A DNA stretch of 64,000 nucleotides, from positions 124,001 through 188,000 of the forward strand of contig NZ_JACCHQ010000005.1 of assembly GCF_016031655.1 (NCBI RefSeq). The letters are read 5' to 3'. The stretch comes from Bradyrhizobium glycinis (GTDB taxonomy: Bacteria; Pseudomonadota; Alphaproteobacteria; Rhizobiales; Xanthobacteraceae). Below, one piece after another: positions 1-10,601 of this stretch (position 1 is the stretch's first letter; every line of letters starts with the position of its first letter). The notes under the pieces were generated by a model that saw only the letters and a list, made by a program, of their open reading frames with translations, had not been told where the DNA came from and did no database searches. The translations under genes were made by a program, and so were the position numbers.

Positions 1-936
1 GCGATATTTGCCGTTCGGCGGGTCCTGCGCGGCGTCGAGCAGGCTGGCACGGTTGTCGCCGTTCTCCAGCACGAGATGGATGTGGCGTCCCGTGGCCTTG
101 GCGAGCTCGCCGGCGGCGACGCTGAGGTCCTGCAGCATGGACTGTTCGCCCGGGACAGCCATGATGTGATTGGCGGCGTCCAGCCTGAGGCCGTCGAAGC
201 GGTAGTCGCCGAGCCAGGACAGCGCGTTCTCCACGGCGAAGGCCCGCACCTGCGGCACGCGATAATCGATCGCGCTGCCCCACGGCGTGTGCGCATCGGT
301 GAAGAAGGTCGGCGCGTAACGGCCGAGGTAGTTTCCTTCCGGACCGAAATGATTGTAGACGACGTCGAGGAACACCATCAGCCCGCGCAGATGCGCCTCG
401 TCGATCAGCGTCTTCAGGTCTTCGGGCCGGCCATAGGCGCTATCCGGCGCATACCACAGCACGCCGTCATAGCCCCAACCGCTGCGTCCTGCGAAATCGG
501 CGAGCGGCATCAATTCCAGCGCATTGATGCCGGTCGCGGCGAGATGATCGAGCTTGTCGATCATGGCGCGATAAGTGCCTTCGGAAGTGAAGGTGCCGAC
601 ATGTGTCTCGATCAGCACCGTCTCTTCCCAGGGACGGCCGCGCCAATCGCGCGCGCGCCAGACGAAGGCATCGTGATCGATCACCTCGCTCGGGCCGAAC
701 ACGTCGTCGGGCTGGAAAGCCGAGGCGGGATCCGGCACGTCGATGTCGTCGTCGATCCTGAACTTGTACTTGCTGCCCGAAGGCAAGCCGTCAATCTCGG
801 CGACGAACCAGCCATCCTGCCGGCGCTGCATCGCGTGCCTACGGTCGAGCAGGAGATCGACGCGTCGCGCGGCCGGCGCCCACAGCCGAAACGACACGCC
901 GTCCTTGGTCGGCCTCGCCCCGAAGGATGGCCTCAT
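1..936 (-). CDS. treZ: Malto-oligosyltrehalose trehalohydrolase (3' end beyond window)
   Basis: This is the N-terminal 312 codons of TreZ, which cleaves the terminal trehalose from maltooligosyltrehalose made by TreY. An N-terminal carbohydrate-binding/E-set domain (about residues 1-90) is followed by a GH13 barrel. Visible motifs are DVVYNHFGPEGN (region I), FDGLRLDAANHI with the nucleophile Asp, and HLVLENGDNRAS with the general acid Glu. The ATG overlaps the glgX stop in ATGA (936-933), so it is translationally coupled and is the fifth gene of the glucan/trehalose operon. The reading frame is open to base 1; the rest of the barrel and probably treY lie outside the window. Confidence 0.93.
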   Translation of the reverse strand, partial: MRPSFGARPTKDGVSFRLWAPAARRVDLLLDRRHAMQRRQDGWFVAEIDGLPSGSKYKFRIDDDIDVPDPASAFQPDDVFGPSEVIDHDAFVWRARDWRGRPWEETVLIETHVGTFTSEGTYRAMIDKLDHLAATGINALELMPLADFAGRSGWGYDGVLWYAPDSAYGRPEDLKTLIDEAHLRGLMVFLDVVYNHFGPEGNYLGRYAPTFFTDAHTPWGSAIDYRVPQVRAFAVENALSWLGDYRFDGLRLDAANHIMAVPGEQSMLQDLSVAAGELAKATGRHIHLVLENGDNRASLLDAAQDPPNGKYR

Positions 937-3011
937 AGCGCGCCTGCGAAAGCGAGCACGGAGCGCGGCGGCGCCTTGCTGTCGCTCCCTGGCAGGAAGT
1001 CGATCGTATTCAGCTTGGCATCGGTCGTGTTCAGCAGCTGCTGCCAGCTCTTGTATTCGGGCATTTTGGGCAATTTGAATGCGATCTCTTCGGGAGCGGC
1101 GTTCAGTACGATAAAGATCGCAGCCCCGCCCGGTTCCATCGGGCCCATCACATAGGAGAGAAACCGCCCATCCGGGAATGTCCAATCGCTCTCCGTCATC
1201 TCGGCGCCGGCAGGGGTCAGCCACAACGCACCGTAGGAGACGCCGTCCTTGGGCCTGCCGTCGAGCCAGCGATGGCTGCGCAGCTGTGAGAAACGGCGGC
1301 GGATATCGGCGAGATGGGCGACGAAGTCGATCATGTCGTCGCCGTCCTTGCCGAGATTGTCCCAGCCGACCCAGCCGACTTCATTGTCCTGGCAATAGGC
1401 GTTGTTGTTGCCGGATTGCGAGTTGCCGACCTCGTCGCCGGCGAGGATCAGCGGAACGCCCTGCGCCAGCATCAGGCAGGCCAGCACGTTCTTGCGCAGC
1501 TGACGGCGCAGGCTGATGATGTTCGGATCGTCGGTCGGCCCCTCGACGCCGCAATTGTTGCTGTGATTGTCGTTGGAGCCGTCGCGGTTGTCCTCGCCGT
1601 TAGCCTCGTTGTGCTTCTCGTTGTAGCTGAAGAGGTCGGCGAGAGTGAAGCCGTCATGGACGGTGATGTGGTTGATGCTGGCGCGCGGCCGCCGTCCGTC
1701 GTGGTTGAACAGGTCGGATGATGCGGTCATGCGGCTGGAGATATCGCCGATCAGGCTGCCTTCACCGCTCCAATAGCGCCGCATGGCACTGCGATAGCGG
1801 TCGTTCCATTCCGACCATTGCGAGGGAAAGGCGCCGACCTGATAGCCGCCGAGGCCGAGGTCCCACGGCTCGGCGACGAGCTTGACCGTCGCCAGCACCG
1901 GGTCCTGCCGCACCGCGGTCAGGAACGAGCTGCCGCGATCGAAACCGTTCGGCCCGCGCGCCAGCGTGGTGGCAAGGTCGAAGCGGAAGCCATCGACGTG
2001 GCAGACCTCGACCCAGTAGCGCAGGGAATCCATCACCATCTGCAGCACGCGCGGATGGGTGAGATTCACCGACGAGCCGCAGCCGGTGAAGTCGTCGTAA
2101 TAGCGCGGGTTCTCGCGGTTCAGCCAATAATAGGAGGCGTTGTCGATGCCGCGATAGCACAGCGTCGGACCGAGATGATTTCCCTCGGCGGTGTGGTTGT
2201 AGACGACGTCGAGCATCACCTCGATGCCGGCATCGTGCAGCCGCGCCACCGTGGTGCGGAAGGAATCGAGCGCATTGTCCTGGGCGTAGCGCGGCTCCGG
2301 CGCGAAGAAGGACAGCGTGTTGTAGCCCCAGTAATTGGCGAGCTTCTTCTCCACGAGGATGCGGTCGTCGACGAAGCTGTGGACCGGCAGCAGTTCGACC
2401 GTGGTGACGCCGAGCTTCTTGAGGTGATCGATCATGGCGGGCGAGGACAGGCCGCCATAGGTGCCGCGCAGATTGGGCGGCACGTCCTCGCGCTTCTGGG
2501 TCAGACCCTTGACGTGTGCCTCGTAGATGATTGTGTCTTCCCAGGGGATGTTCGGCCGGATCTCGCGGCGGCCCCAGTTGAAGGTCTCGTCGACCACCAC
2601 GGCTTTGGGCATGCCGCGCGCATTGTCGCGCCGGTCGAACGACAGGTCCTCGCGCGGGCTTCCGGTGCGGTAGGCGAAATGCGCATCGCTCCAGACCAGG
2701 CGCCCGGCAAGCCGCTTGGCATAGGGGTCGAGCAGCAGCTTGTTGGCATTGAAGCGATGGCCGTGCTCGGGCTCGTAGGGGCCGTGCACGCGAAAGCCGT
2801 AGAGCTGGCCCGGCGAGACGTCGTTGAGATAGCCGTGCCAGACGTCCTCGGTCTTCTCGGGCAGCTCGATACGCTCGAGCTCGCGGCGGCCTTGCGCGTC
2901 GAACAGGCAGAGCTCGACCTTCTGCGCGTTGGCGGAGAACAACGCGAAATTGGTGCCGCGTCCGTCCCAGCTTGCGCCGAGCCGTGCGGGCGATCCGGCG
3001 GTCAGGCGCAT
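933..3011 (-). CDS. glgX: Glycogen debranching enzyme GlgX
   Basis: The 692-residue GH13 debranching enzyme hydrolyses alpha-1,6 branches in glycogen limit dextrins. An N-terminal CBM48-like domain opens with GASWDGRGTNFALFSANA. The barrel carries DVVYNHTAEGN, VDGFRFDLATTLAR (nucleophile Asp), KLVAEPWDLG (acid Glu) and ITVHDGFTLADL (third Asp). Length and motif order match the GlgX/TreX family. It lies 3 bp after the glgB stop and overlaps treZ by 4 bp, so it belongs to the same transcript. With glgB upstream and treZ downstream, it probably trims glucan before conversion to trehalose. An isoamylase-type TreX name is equally possible. Confidence 0.94.
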   Translation of the reverse strand: MRLTAGSPARLGASWDGRGTNFALFSANAQKVELCLFDAQGRRELERIELPEKTEDVWHGYLNDVSPGQLYGFRVHGPYEPEHGHRFNANKLLLDPYAKRLAGRLVWSDAHFAYRTGSPREDLSFDRRDNARGMPKAVVVDETFNWGRREIRPNIPWEDTIIYEAHVKGLTQKREDVPPNLRGTYGGLSSPAMIDHLKKLGVTTVELLPVHSFVDDRILVEKKLANYWGYNTLSFFAPEPRYAQDNALDSFRTTVARLHDAGIEVMLDVVYNHTAEGNHLGPTLCYRGIDNASYYWLNRENPRYYDDFTGCGSSVNLTHPRVLQMVMDSLRYWVEVCHVDGFRFDLATTLARGPNGFDRGSSFLTAVRQDPVLATVKLVAEPWDLGLGGYQVGAFPSQWSEWNDRYRSAMRRYWSGEGSLIGDISSRMTASSDLFNHDGRRPRASINHITVHDGFTLADLFSYNEKHNEANGEDNRDGSNDNHSNNCGVEGPTDDPNIISLRRQLRKNVLACLMLAQGVPLILAGDEVGNSQSGNNNAYCQDNEVGWVGWDNLGKDGDDMIDFVAHLADIRRRFSQLRSHRWLDGRPKDGVSYGALWLTPAGAEMTESDWTFPDGRFLSYVMGPMEPGGAAIFIVLNAAPEEIAFKLPKMPEYKSWQQLLNTTDAKLNTIDFLPGSDSKAPPRSVLAFAGAL

Positions 3012-3014
3012 CGA

Positions 3015-5153
3015 TCAGCTTTCCGGAACGAGGAAGATCGCAGCGAGTGGCGGAATGGTGAGGCGCAGCTCGCCGCCCTCGGCATGGACTTCGCCGATAT
3101 TGCCGACATTGCTGCCGCCATAATGGGCGGAATCGGAGTTGAGCACTTCCTTCCACTTGCCGCCGAAGGGCACGCGAACGCGATAGTTCTGGTAGACGTT
3201 GGGCGAGAAGTTGACGATGACGACACACCGCGCGTTCTCGTCGAATCCCTTGCGCAGCCAGGCGAAGACGTTGCGATTGGCGTCATCCGTGACCAGCCAT
3301 TCGAAGCCGGCCTGCTCGCAATCCATCTGGTGCAGCGCCGGCACCGCGCGATAGAGCCGGTTGAGATCGCGGATCAAGGCCTGAACCCCGGAATGGACCT
3401 TGTATTCGAGCAGGTGCCAGTCGAGCGACTGGTCGTGATTCCATTCGCGGCTCTGCGCGATCTCGGCGCCCATGAACAAGAGCTTCTTGCCGGGATGGCC
3501 GAACATGAAGCTGTAATAGGCGCGCAAATTCGCGAAGCGCTGCCACTCGTCGCCGGGCATGCGGCCGAGGATGGAGCGCTTGCCGTGCACGACCTCGTCA
3601 TGCGACAGCGGCAGGATGAAGTTCTCCGAGAATGCATAGTGCAGGCCGAACAGGATCTCGCCGTGATGATGCTTGCGGTGGATCGGATCCTTGCTGATGT
3701 AGTTCAGCGTATCGTGCATCCAGCCCATGTTCCATTTGTAGCCGAAGCCGAGCCCGCCGAATTCGACCGGGCGTGAGACCTGGGGCCAGGCGGTGGACTC
3801 CTCGGCGGCGGTGGTTCCTTGCGGGAAGCGGGCGAACACTTCCGTGTTGAAGCGGCGCAGAAAGTTGATTGCCTCGATGTTCTCTCGCCCGCCATACTGG
3901 TTCGGGATCCACGCGCCGGGTGGCCGGCTGTAGTCGAGATAGAGCATGGACGCGACCGCATCGACGCGCAGGCCGTCGATGGCATAACGCTCCATCCAGA
4001 ACAGCGCATTCGACACCAGGAAGTTCGTCACTTCGGTGCGGCCGTAATTGTAGATCAGCGTGCCCCAGTCGAGGTGGCGGCCCTGGAGCGGGTTGGCGTG
4101 CTCGTAGAGCGCGGTGCCGTCGAAATGGCCGAGCCCATGCGGATCGTCGGGGAAGTGACCCGGTACCCAGTCGAGCAGCACGCCCATGCCTTCGCGGTGG
4201 CAGGCATCGATCAGCGCCGCAAAGTCATCGGGTGTGCCGAAACGGCTGGTCGGCGCATAGAGGCCGGTCGGCTGATAGCCCCAGGAGCCGTCGAACGGAT
4301 GCTCGCTCACGGGCAGGAATTCGAGATGGGTGAAGCCCATGTCGCGGGCATAGGCCGGCAGCTGCTCGGCCAGCTCGCGATATGTCAGCCATTCATTGTT
4401 GCCCTTGCGCCGCCACGAGCCGAGATGGACCTCGTAGATCGACATCGGCGCCGACAATGCGTTGATGCCCTCGGGCGCCGGGCGCGGCCGCGGCAGACGC
4501 GCCTCGTCGAACACGATCGAGGCCGTCTTCGGCCGCAGCTCGCTGGCAAATGCCATCGGATCGGATTTCAGCGGCAGCAGATGACCGTGCGGCCCGACGA
4601 TTTCGAACTTGTAGTGATCGCCGGCCTTCGCATGCGGGATGAACAATTCCCAATAGCCGTTGCCGCGCACCCGCATCGGATGGCGCCGGCCGTCCCAGAA
4701 GTTGAAGTCGCCGACCACGGAGACGCGCCGCGCATTCGGCGCCAGCACCACGAAGCCGATGCCGTCGACGCCCTCCAGCCGCATCGGATGCGCGCCGAGC
4801 TTGTCGTAGAGACGCTGGTGGGTGCCTTCGCCGAGCAAATAGAGGTCGAAATCGGTCAGGATCGGCGGAAAACGATAGGCGTCCTCGAACTCGACGACGT
4901 TGTTGCCGAACTTCGCGCGCAGCTGGTAGTGCTTCGAGCCGTTGGGCAGGGCGCCAATGAACAGGCCGGAATCGTGGACGCGATCGAGCGGCGCGACCTC
5001 GCCATGGTCGCCGACCGCCTCGACATTGGTGGCCTCGGGCAGAAATGCCCGCACGACGCTTTTGCCGCCCTCGGGATGCAGCCCGAGATAGTGGAAGGGG
5101 TCGGAGTGGCGGCCTTCGATGATCGCGTAGGCTTCGGCAGGCAGTTTAGGCAT
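3015..5153 (-). CDS. glgB: 1,4-alpha-glucan branching enzyme GlgB
   Basis: GlgB introduces alpha-1,6 branches into linear alpha-glucan. The protein of about 712 residues has two N-terminal E-set/CBM48 modules (one near [12 protein letters not shown], one near [19 protein letters not shown]) and a GH13 barrel. Catalytic motifs are [17 protein letters not shown] (nucleophile), AEESTAWP (acid Glu) and [12 protein letters not shown] (third Asp). I start it at ATG 5153, which overlaps the treS stop by 8 bp; an in-frame GTG at 5171 is also possible but has no visible Shine-Dalgarno sequence. In this operon it would branch polymer built from maltose-1-phosphate. Confidence 0.93.
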   Translation of the reverse strand: MPKLPAEAYAIIEGRHSDPFHYLGLHPEGGKSVVRAFLPEATNVEAVGDHGEVAPLDRVHDSGLFIGALPNGSKHYQLRAKFGNNVVEFEDAYRFPPILTDFDLYLLGEGTHQRLYDKLGAHPMRLEGVDGIGFVVLAPNARRVSVVGDFNFWDGRRHPMRVRGNGYWELFIPHAKAGDHYKFEIVGPHGHLLPLKSDPMAFASELRPKTASIVFDEARLPRPRPAPEGINALSAPMSIYEVHLGSWRRKGNNEWLTYRELAEQLPAYARDMGFTHLEFLPVSEHPFDGSWGYQPTGLYAPTSRFGTPDDFAALIDACHREGMGVLLDWVPGHFPDDPHGLGHFDGTALYEHANPLQGRHLDWGTLIYNYGRTEVTNFLVSNALFWMERYAIDGLRVDAVASMLYLDYSRPPGAWIPNQYGGRENIEAINFLRRFNTEVFARFPQGTTAAEESTAWPQVSRPVEFGGLGFGYKWNMGWMHDTLNYISKDPIHRKHHHGEILFGLHYAFSENFILPLSHDEVVHGKRSILGRMPGDEWQRFANLRAYYSFMFGHPGKKLLFMGAEIAQSREWNHDQSLDWHLLEYKVHSGVQALIRDLNRLYRAVPALHQMDCEQAGFEWLVTDDANRNVFAWLRKGFDENARCVVIVNFSPNVYQNYRVRVPFGGKWKEVLNSDSAHYGGSNVGNIGEVHAEGGELRLTIPPLAAIFLVPES

Positions 5154-8100
5154 GGGCTTCGCTCTCGGCACTTGACAGAATGCGAAGCAGTCCGGTCAGC
5201 GGCGCATGCAGCCCCTCAGGCCGGTGGGACAGCTCGTACTCTACGTCGTGGAACGCTCGATCCAGCAGGAAAAATCTCAACAGGCCTTCCGCGCAGGACC
5301 GATCGTCCGGCCACAGCCTCCGGTCGGTCATGGCTTCGCGGTAGGCGGACAGGAAGGTCGCGGTGGCGCGTTCGCGCCATTCGGCGAGGGCGGCCGCGAG
5401 CCGGTCCTGCTCGTCGGAAGCGCCCGTGAGCGCGCGGCCCAGCGCCGCGTTCACCGAAAGGTCGATGGAATGGATCAGGCCGGCGACGTCGCGGGCGGCC
5501 GGCGCCTTGCGGCGCTTGTTGGCCAGCGGCACACGCGGATCGCCGTCGAAGTCGATGATGAAGATATCGTCCTTCACGATCAGAGTTTGCCCGAGCCGGA
5601 AGTCGCCATGATGACGGATGTTCAACCCGCCGATGTCGGATGGCAAGAGCGCATTCAGGCCGCCGAACAGGCTGCCGCGTGCCGCGACCAGCCGGTCGAT
5701 CAGGGGCCGGTCCGCCTCGCGCAGCCCGTCGCGGCTGTCGGCCAGCCGCTCGAGAACCCGCTCGGCGCGCGTCTTGAAGTCGGAGAGCCAAGTCCTGATC
5801 TGGGCGGCGTCGATCGGCACGGGGGCGAGGTCGTCCGGCTTTGCCGCGGCGAGCGCGACGTGCAGCTCGGCGAGCCGCCGGCCGATCTGCGCGATGAAAT
5901 GCAGATACGGCGCCTGCTCCTGGGTTTCGCGTGGCATCTCGTCGGCCGGCGCCAGGCGCTGCTCGTCGACGTAGCGATCGAGGTACCCCGTCGTCACGGT
6001 CCAGCCGTCGCCCTGGTTCTCGACATAGGCGTGGAGCACGCCGAGCGCGCTGCGCTGGTTACCGTCGACGACCTCGACGCTGCCGAGCAGCGCCGGCGTG
6101 TTGGCGAAGCGCGCGACCTCCGTGAGATAGTGGCCGATCTCGATCTCGGGACTGATGCCGCTTTCGAGCCGGCGGTAGATCTTGGCGACGTACTGATTGT
6201 CGACCAGTGCGGTGCTGTTCGACTGTTCGATGGCGCGGATGCGTTCGGGCTCCTTGATGGTGTAGTCGGCGAACCGGCTGGTCGCCTTGAACTCCAGCCG
6301 CAGATTGTTCTCTTCCACCACAAGGTTCTGCGACAGGTTGCGCAGGAACAGGCCGATGAAGATCTGGTCGGTCGCAACGTCCAGCAATGTGCCTTCGCGC
6401 GCGCCCTGGCGCACGGCAGCCAGCGCCTTCGGGTTGAAGCGCTCGCGGTCGAACCGCACCCATTCGATCTGCAGCGGCATCACGTAGCGGGTCGTCGCGT
6501 CGCCTTGCCTGGTCTCGAAGAATGCGATCCAGGGCCTGTTGTCGCCGATGTCGCAGAACGGCACCGCCGAGGTCAGCACGGTCTTGATCTGCTTGGGATT
6601 GTGCTCGGGATACCAGCGCGTCCGCGACAGGAAGCCCGGCAGCACGTCGCGCTCGAACACGCCGCGCTCGCGGGCGAGCGAGACCCAGTTCGAGTTCACC
6701 GGCACGACCAGCGTCTCGAACTCCGGCACCGCGCGCGGCACCACCGGCTCGGACTTGTCGCGCTCCAGAAGCTGGAACCAGTAGAAGCCGTAGGGCCCCA
6801 GCGTGATCATGTAGGGCAATTCGCCGATCGCGGGAAAGCGCGTGCGGCCGAGCATCTCTTGCGGGATGCGGTCCTTCCACGGCGAGAGATCGAGCTCGGT
6901 GGCCTGCGCGGCGCGCGACAGATTGGCGACGCAGAGGATCACCTCGTCGCGGTATTGGCGGACATAGGCGAGCACGGCGCGGTTGGCCGGGCGGATGAAG
7001 GTCATGCTGCCGCGGCCGAAGGCGAGCGTCGATTTGCGCACCGAGATCAGCCGCTTGGTGGCGCTGAGCAGCGAGGACAGGCTGCGCGACTGCGCCTCGA
7101 CGTTGACGGATTCATAGCCGTAGACGGGATCCATGATCAGCGGCGCGTAGAGGCGTGCCGGGTCGCAGCGCGAGAAGCCGCCGTTGCGGTCCGGGCTCCA
7201 TTGCATCGGCGTGCGGACGCCGTTGCGGTCGCCGAGATAGATGTTGTCGCCCATCCCGATCTCGTCGCCGTAATAGATGATCGGCGTGCCCGGGAAGGAC
7301 AGCAGCAGCGAGTTCATCAGCTCGATCTTGCGGCGATCGTTGTCCATCAGCGGCGCAAGGCGCCGGCGGATGCCGACATTGATGCGCGCGCGGGGATCGT
7401 TGGCGTAGGTGGTCCAGAGATAGTCGCGCTCGACGTCGGTGACCATCTCCAGCGTCAGCTCGTCGTGATTGCGCAGGAACAGCGCCCATTGGCAGCTCGC
7501 CGGGATGTCCGGGGTCTGGCGCAGGATGTCGGTGATCGGGAAGCGGTCCTCCTGGGCGATCGCCATGTAGATGCGCGGCATCAGCGGGAAGTGATAGGCC
7601 ATGTGGCACTCGTCGCCACGGCCGAAATATTCCTGCACGTCCTCCGGCCATTGATTGGCCTCGGCCAGCAGCAGCTTGCCCTTGGAATACGCATCCAGCT
7701 CCTGGCGCAGCCGCTTGATGATCGCATGGGTCTCGGGCAGGTTCTCGTTCGAGGTGCCCTCGCGCTCGCACAGATAGGGAATAGCGTCGAGCCGGAAGCC
7801 GTCGACACCGGCGTCGAGCCAGCGCTTCATCACCTGGATGATGGCGCTGACCACACGCGGATTGTCGAAATTGAGATCCGGCTGGTGCGAGAAGAAGCGG
7901 TGCCAGTAGAACGCGCCGGCCTCCGGATCCCAGGTCCAGTTCGACTTCTCGGTGTCGGTGAAGATGATGCGCGTGCCCTGGTATTTCTGGTCGGTGTCGC
8001 TCCAGACATACCAGTTGCGCGCGCTCGAGCCGGGATGGCTGCGCCGCGCGCGCTTGAACCATTTGTGCTGGTCCGAGGTGTGGTTGACGACGAGCTCGGT

Positions 8101-8439
8101 GATGACGCGCAGGCCCCGCTTCTGCGCTTCCTGGATGAAGCGCTTGAAGTCCTTCATCGTCCCGAAATCGGGGTTGACCGAGCCGTAGTCGGCGATGTCG
8201 TAGCCGTCGTCACGGCCGGGCGAAGGGTAGAACGGCAGCAGCCACAGCGCGGTGACACCGAGCTCCTGCAGATAGGGCAGCCGCTCGGTCAGCCCGGCGA
8301 AGTCACCGATGCCGTCATTGTTGCTGTCGGCGAAGGCTTTGACGTGGAGCTGGTAGATGATGGCGTCCTTGTACCAGAGCTCATCCACGACCTCGGCAGC
8401 CTCAGCCTTCTTGGTATCGACGGAAGACAGAACATTCAT
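5146..8439 (-). CDS. treS: Trehalose synthase fused to maltokinase (TreS-Mak)
   Basis: This 1097-residue bifunctional protein should interconvert trehalose and maltose (TreS) and phosphorylate maltose with ATP to maltose-1-phosphate (Mak/Pep2). Residues about 20-560 form a GH13 domain with nucleophile Asp218 in [13 protein letters not shown], acid Glu260 in [12 protein letters not shown] and Asp326 in FLRNHDE. Residues about 590-1090 resemble maltokinase, with the kinase-like catalytic motifs HHGDFRLGQ and FIIDFDGDP near the C-terminus. Fusion of the two activities is known in many proteobacteria and secures channelling. It starts 11 bp after the glgE-like gene and overlaps glgB. Its product maltose-1-phosphate is the donor for GlgE, which makes the altered active site of the neighbour puzzling. 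Confidence 0.93.
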   Translation of the reverse strand: MNVLSSVDTKKAEAAEVVDELWYKDAIIYQLHVKAFADSNNDGIGDFAGLTERLPYLQELGVTALWLLPFYPSPGRDDGYDIADYGSVNPDFGTMKDFKRFIQEAQKRGLRVITELVVNHTSDQHKWFKRARRSHPGSSARNWYVWSDTDQKYQGTRIIFTDTEKSNWTWDPEAGAFYWHRFFSHQPDLNFDNPRVVSAIIQVMKRWLDAGVDGFRLDAIPYLCEREGTSNENLPETHAIIKRLRQELDAYSKGKLLLAEANQWPEDVQEYFGRGDECHMAYHFPLMPRIYMAIAQEDRFPITDILRQTPDIPASCQWALFLRNHDELTLEMVTDVERDYLWTTYANDPRARINVGIRRRLAPLMDNDRRKIELMNSLLLSFPGTPIIYYGDEIGMGDNIYLGDRNGVRTPMQWSPDRNGGFSRCDPARLYAPLIMDPVYGYESVNVEAQSRSLSSLLSATKRLISVRKSTLAFGRGSMTFIRPANRAVLAYVRQYRDEVILCVANLSRAAQATELDLSPWKDRIPQEMLGRTRFPAIGELPYMITLGPYGFYWFQLLERDKSEPVVPRAVPEFETLVVPVNSNWVSLARERGVFERDVLPGFLSRTRWYPEHNPKQIKTVLTSAVPFCDIGDNRPWIAFFETRQGDATTRYVMPLQIEWVRFDRERFNPKALAAVRQGAREGTLLDVATDQIFIGLFLRNLSQNLVVEENNLRLEFKATSRFADYTIKEPERIRAIEQSNSTALVDNQYVAKIYRRLESGISPEIEIGHYLTEVARFANTPALLGSVEVVDGNQRSALGVLHAYVENQGDGWTVTTGYLDRYVDEQRLAPADEMPRETQEQAPYLHFIAQIGRRLAELHVALAAAKPDDLAPVPIDAAQIRTWLSDFKTRAERVLERLADSRDGLREADRPLIDRLVAARGSLFGGLNALLPSDIGGLNIRHHGDFRLGQTLIVKDDIFIIDFDGDPRVPLANKRRKAPAARDVAGLIHSIDLSVNAALGRALTGASDEQDRLAAALAEWRERATATFLSAYREAMTDRRLWPDDRSCAEGLLRFFLLDRAFHDVEYELSHRPEGLHAPLTGLLRILSSAESEAHA

Positions 8440-8450
8440 GGCGTGAGCCC

Positions 8451-10397
8451 CTACGCCAGGCAGCGGAACAGAAGTGCCGGATCGCGGTCGGGATCGATAC
8501 GCAACTTAATGCCGCCCCATTCGATGCGGGATTGTTCTCCGGTGAGGAGGTTTTCGAGTGTCGTCACATGGTGACGCCGTCCGCCGGCGTCAACTGTGAG
8601 ATCGCCGAGCGCCAGCCAGCATTCACGCACCTGGCGCGACAGCGCGATCACGACGACGACTGTGTTGGCCGGATCCGCCGCCTCCTTGGCGAAGGCGATC
8701 GTCTCGCCGTCCTCGATGGCGAGAAAGCGCAAATTCGCCGTCTGCCGGAGCGCCGCGTTCTCGTTGCGGATGCGGTTGAGCGTGGCAATGTAGGGTTTGA
8801 TGTTGCCCGGTCTGTCCCAGTCGCGCTGCCTGATCTGGTACTTCTCGGAATCCAGATATTCTTCGCGGCCGGGAATGGCGTCATGCTCCAGCAGCTCGAA
8901 TCCGCTGTAGATGCCGTAATTGCCCGACAGCGTCGCCGCCAGTGCGATCCGCGACTTGAAGGCCCAGGCCTCTCCGCTCTGCAGGTGATAGGGCAACAGG
9001 TCAGCCGTGTTGACGAACATGTTCGGGCGGTAGAAGTCGCGTTCGGGATAGCGCGTCAGCTCGCCGAGATATTGCTCCAGCTCCCACTTTTCCGTGCGCC
9101 AGGGAAAGTACGTGAAGGACTGCGAAAAGCCGAGCTTGGCGAGGCCCTTCATCAGCTTTGGCCGTGCATAGGTCTTGGAGAACAGGATCACGTCGGGATG
9201 ACGGCGGCTTATGTCGCGGATAAGCCACTCCCAGAACGCGAGCGGCGCGCTGTCGTGATTGTCGATCGCGAAGATGGTCACGCCCTTGTCGATCCAGAAC
9301 AGCATGGCGTCGCGAAACGCATTCCACAGCCCGAGGCGATCGACCGAATTGAAGTCGGGGATGACGATGTCGGAATAGGGGCCGTCCGCCGTCCGCACCG
9401 AGCGGTCGGGCCGCCATTTGAACCATTCCGGATGCTGCGTCAGCCAGGGATGATCCGGCGAGCACTGCACCGCGAAGTCCAGCGCAAGCTCGAGCCCGTA
9501 TTCGAGACAGGTGGCAACCAGCGCGCGGAAGTCCTCGATCGTACCGAGCTCCGGATGCAGCGCATCGTGGCCGCCCTCGGCCGAGCCGATCGCATAGGGC
9601 GAGCCGGGATCCCCTTCACGGGCCACCGGCGCGTCGTTGCGGCCCTTGCGGATGGTCTTTCCGATCGGGTGGATCGGCGTGAAGTAGAGCACGTCAAAGC
9701 CCATCGCGGCGATGTCGGGTACGCGCGCGATGCAGTCGCGCAGCGTGCCATGCCGGCCCGGCAATGCGCTCTGGCTGCGCGGCATCATCTGATACCAGGA
9801 GCTGAAGCGGGCCTTGTCGCGGTCAACGATCAGCGGGAAGAATGGCGAGCGCGTCAGGTCCGGACGCGACTGGCTGTCGGCCATGGCTTCGCCGAGCTCG
9901 GTTGCGAGCAGCGAGGTGATGTCGCCGTTCCTCAAATAGTCCTCGCACTGCCTGATGATGATCGCTGCGGCGTCCTGCCGCGCGCCATGCGCCTTGGTCA
10001 AAAGGCCGGCGCCCTCGATCGCATCGAGGCTGACATCGGCCCCGGTGCGCCGTTTTCGCGAGACGGCGTGCGACCAAGTGGCAAACTCGTCGGTCCAGGC
10101 TTCGATCGCGTAGACATATTGGCCGGGCTCGGGGGGCGTGAACGCGCCGGACCAGCGGTCATTGCCGTGATGGGTCATCGGCTCGCTCCGCCATTCGCGC
10201 TCCTGCTCTCCTCGCCAGACCAGCGCGGCTGATATCACGGCCTCGCCATCGCGGTAGATATCGGCCCAAACCTCGACCGGCTCGCCCGCGATCCGCTTCA
10301 CGGCGAAACGGCCTCCGTCGATCGCGGGATAGACGTCCTCGATCAGGAAAGCGCTGCCGGCGGCGGCACTTTCGACAGTTTGAATTGTCTTGTTCAC
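8451..10397 (-). CDS. glgE: GlgE-like maltosyltransferase with altered active site
   Basis: The overall sequence matches GlgE, the maltose-1-phosphate maltosyltransferase that extends alpha-1,4-glucan. It has an N-terminal beta domain, a helical insert, a GH13 barrel with LDFAVQCSPDHPW, and a C-terminal segment with GNYGIYSGFELLEH and EEYLDSEKYQIRQRDW. The nucleophile Asp379 is kept (FAIDNHDSAP) and so is the third carboxylate (NTADLL). However, the general acid Glu of the family motif LAEAF is Lys408 (LFSKTYARPK), and the Arg two residues before the nucleophile is Ala377. I start at GTG 10397, giving 648 residues; the frame stays open to 10589, but that extension does not look like protein. 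First gene of the operon. It may be inactive, regulatory or of changed specificity. Confidence 0.8.
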   Translation of the reverse strand: MNKTIQTVESAAAGSAFLIEDVYPAIDGGRFAVKRIAGEPVEVWADIYRDGEAVISAALVWRGEQEREWRSEPMTHHGNDRWSGAFTPPEPGQYVYAIEAWTDEFATWSHAVSRKRRTGADVSLDAIEGAGLLTKAHGARQDAAAIIIRQCEDYLRNGDITSLLATELGEAMADSQSRPDLTRSPFFPLIVDRDKARFSSWYQMMPRSQSALPGRHGTLRDCIARVPDIAAMGFDVLYFTPIHPIGKTIRKGRNDAPVAREGDPGSPYAIGSAEGGHDALHPELGTIEDFRALVATCLEYGLELALDFAVQCSPDHPWLTQHPEWFKWRPDRSVRTADGPYSDIVIPDFNSVDRLGLWNAFRDAMLFWIDKGVTIFAIDNHDSAPLAFWEWLIRDISRRHPDVILFSKTYARPKLMKGLAKLGFSQSFTYFPWRTEKWELEQYLGELTRYPERDFYRPNMFVNTADLLPYHLQSGEAWAFKSRIALAATLSGNYGIYSGFELLEHDAIPGREEYLDSEKYQIRQRDWDRPGNIKPYIATLNRIRNENAALRQTANLRFLAIEDGETIAFAKEAADPANTVVVVIALSRQVRECWLALGDLTVDAGGRRHHVTTLENLLTGEQSRIEWGGIKLRIDPDRDPALLFRCLA

Positions 10398-10601
10398 GGT
10401 GATGCCATTGACAAGAAAGCAGGAGCCCGTTTCCCTTGTCGGGAACCCACGCGTGGTACCATGATAGAAAGCCGCTTGTGTGTCATTGGTTCCCTTGGGA
10501 ACGGCAAGCGCAGTTTGCGAGTTACCCCTGACTAACCTCTTCCGCGATCTCGTTAATATCGATGCCCTTGGCCAAACAATGGCCTGCAAGCTGCGTGCCG
10601 A
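10398..10601. promoter_or_regulatory. Divergent intergenic region, glgE-like operon / malQ
   Basis: These 204 bp separate two divergent gene sets and must hold the promoters for both. Around 10440-10560 the sequence is less GC-rich than the flanking genes. I could not identify convincing -35/-10 boxes or an operator by eye, so the call rests on gene arrangement. Confidence 0.5.

Noticed and set aside
5206-8574. Very long open frame of 1122 codons on the strand opposite treS-mak
   Set aside because: It mirrors the high-GC third-position bias of treS-mak, encodes no recognisable motif, and the minus-strand gene has complete catalytic motifs.
10398-10589. N-terminal extension of the GlgE-like protein by 64 residues
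   Set aside because: The extension is Arg/Thr-rich and unlike GlgE, and it would occupy the only space for divergent promoters.
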